Shown one piece after another: positions 32,274 to 32,877 of a DNA stretch of 32,877 nucleotides (its first letter is position 1; each line of letters begins with the position of its first letter). The DNA is from Erysipelotrichaceae bacterium (GTDB lineage Bacteria > Bacillota_I > Bacilli_A > Erysipelotrichales > Erysipelotrichaceae), in contig JALEZD010000013.1 in assembly GCA_022772735.1 (NCBI GenBank), forward strand, positions 1 to 32,877. Direction: 5' to 3'. The notes beneath the pieces were generated by a model. That model saw nothing but the letters and a program-made list of their open reading frames with translations. It had not been told where the DNA came from and did no database searches. A program made the position numbers and the translations under genes.

Positions 32274-32753
32274 CTAATTATTTAATAACTTTTTTATTTC
32301 ATCTTCTATTTTAGAAATTGATGTTGTTGGAGAAAATCTTTTAATAACATTTCCATTTTTATCAACTAAAAATTTAGTAAAGTTCCACTTTATATCACTA
32401 CCAAATATAGAGCCTTTCTTTGATTTTAAAAATTTAAAAAGTTCACTTGCATTTTTTCCGTTAACTTCTATCTTTGCAAATTGTGGAAATGTAATTCCAA
32501 ATCTACCTTCACAAAACATTTTTATTTCTTCATTACTTCCTGAAGCTTGATTACCAAATTGATTACATGGGAAATCTAATATCTCAAAACCAGTTTCTTT
32601 ATATTTATCATAAAGTTCCTGTAAAGGCTTATATTGTGGAGTAAAACCACAGCCTGTAGCTGTATTTACAATCAAAATAATCTTCCCTTCATACTTTCTT
32701 AAACTCACATCTTCATTTTTTATATCCTTAACAACAATATCGTATATATTCAT
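32274..32753 (-). CDS. Glutathione peroxidase family protein (thioredoxin-dependent type)
   Basis: Reduces hydroperoxides. 159 residues from ATG 32753, which has GGAGG 5 bases upstream; a TTG 4 codons earlier overlaps that site and is rejected. The peroxidatic Cys35 lies in NTATGCGFTPQY, with DFPCNQFGNQ (60-69) and KWNFTKFLVDKNG completing the Gln/Trp/Asn active site. Cys81 in MFCEGRF lies 46 residues after Cys35, the spacing of the resolving cysteine in thioredoxin-using family members, so thioredoxin (and TrxB, encoded here) is the probable donor rather than glutathione. TATAAT at 32780-32775 may be its -10. Monocistronic. Confidence 0.93.
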   Translation of the reverse strand: MNIYDIVVKDIKNEDVSLRKYEGKIILIVNTATGCGFTPQYKPLQELYDKYKETGFEILDFPCNQFGNQASGSNEEIKMFCEGRFGITFPQFAKIEVNGKNASELFKFLKSKKGSIFGSDIKWNFTKFLVDKNGNVIKRFSPTTSISKIEDEIKKLLNN

Positions 32754-32784
32754 ACATACCTCCAATATCGATAAATTATACTCT

Positions 32785-32877
32785 TTAATATAATATTTTT
32801 ATAGTTTTACCACTTCTTTTTATTAAATTATCAGATTCCAAAATATTAATTTCTCTCATCATTGCTGATCTATCAAC
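32785..32877 (-). CDS. Crp/Fnr-family regulator, C-terminal 30 residues (partial at window edge)
   Basis: An open frame enters from the right edge and ends at TAA 32787-32785. The sequence VDRSAMMREINILESDNLI followed by KRSGKTIKIL matches the end of the Crp-type helix-turn-helix: the recognition helix with R-S-x-x-x-R-E, then the wing. The sensor domain lies outside the window. It precedes the peroxidase gene in the same direction with a short gap and could respond to redox or oxygen; this is inference only. Confidence 0.72.
   Translation of the reverse strand, partial: VDRSAMMREINILESDNLIKRSGKTIKILY

Noticed and set aside
1-32877. tRNA, rRNA, CRISPR array, insertion sequence or prophage
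   Set aside because: No cloverleaf with conserved GTTCGA-type arm, regular spaced repeats, transposase or phage motifs were recognised on reading both strands.

Overview
The window is AT-rich DNA from a Gram-positive, low-GC bacterium (Bacillota), most likely a relative of the Erysipelotrichia or other small-genome gut Bacilli. Evidence: strong AGGAGG-type ribosome sites, sigma-A promoters (TTGACA-17-TATAAT before gapA), hairpin-plus-T-run terminators, a standard Bacillota gene order (uvrA-hprK-lgt-ppaX-trxB / rapZ-yvcK-whiA / gapA; glmU-prs), PTS transport with HPr kinase, and cell-wall genes. UGA is used as stop (the whiA stop lies in an ATGA overlap), so this is not a Mycoplasma-type code. 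The lineage is inferred from gene content, not measured.

Layout. 1-2769 (-): N-terminal 923 residues of a large secreted surface protein, cut by the window edge. 3082-4992 (+): secreted, C-terminally anchored C69 dipeptidase. 5043-16373 (-): conserved housekeeping block: gapA at the end with its own promoter; then, reading upstream, a GNAT protein, a small membrane protein, whiA, yvcK and rapZ as one tightly packed operon; and trxB, an lgt-ppaX fusion, hprK and uvrA as a second operon ending at a terminator behind trxB. 16484-16849 (+): rhodanese lipoprotein. 16910-20712 (-): a secreted protein of unknown function, then the operon nadK - degenerate PTS EIICB - VanY-type carboxypeptidase. 20784-22703 (+): CYTH protein and a fusion of a PTS EIIB domain to a degenerate ROK domain. 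22700-28437 (-): sugar operon: GH4 6-phospho-alpha-glucosidase, alpha-glucoside-type EIICB, NagA-like deacetylase, EIIA(Glc), MFS transporter. 28553-29698 (-): RpiR regulator and a DUF2500-like membrane protein. 29793-32131 (-): glmU-prs. 32274-32877 (-): thioredoxin-type glutathione peroxidase and the last 30 residues of a Crp/Fnr-type regulator.

How the genes fit together. HprK releases pyrophosphate when it dephosphorylates P-Ser-HPr and PpaX destroys it; here PpaX is fused to the membrane enzyme Lgt. The sugar operon is complete for one disaccharide: EIIA and EIICB import and phosphorylate it, GH4 splits the 6-phospho-alpha-glycoside, and NagA removes an N-acetyl group from the amino-sugar phosphate, so the substrate is probably an alpha-linked N-acetylglucosaminide (inference). 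GlmU, RapZ and YvcK are also linked to amino sugars and envelope synthesis in other bacteria.

The most unusual genes are the two PTS-derived proteins on either side of nadK/CYTH: an EIICB whose phosphorylation cysteine and EIIC signature residues are replaced, and an EIIB-ROK fusion that keeps the EIIB cysteine but has lost the ROK ATP loop. Both look more like sensors or regulators than ordinary transport or kinase enzymes. No tRNA, rRNA, CRISPR, insertion sequence or phage gene was recognised.
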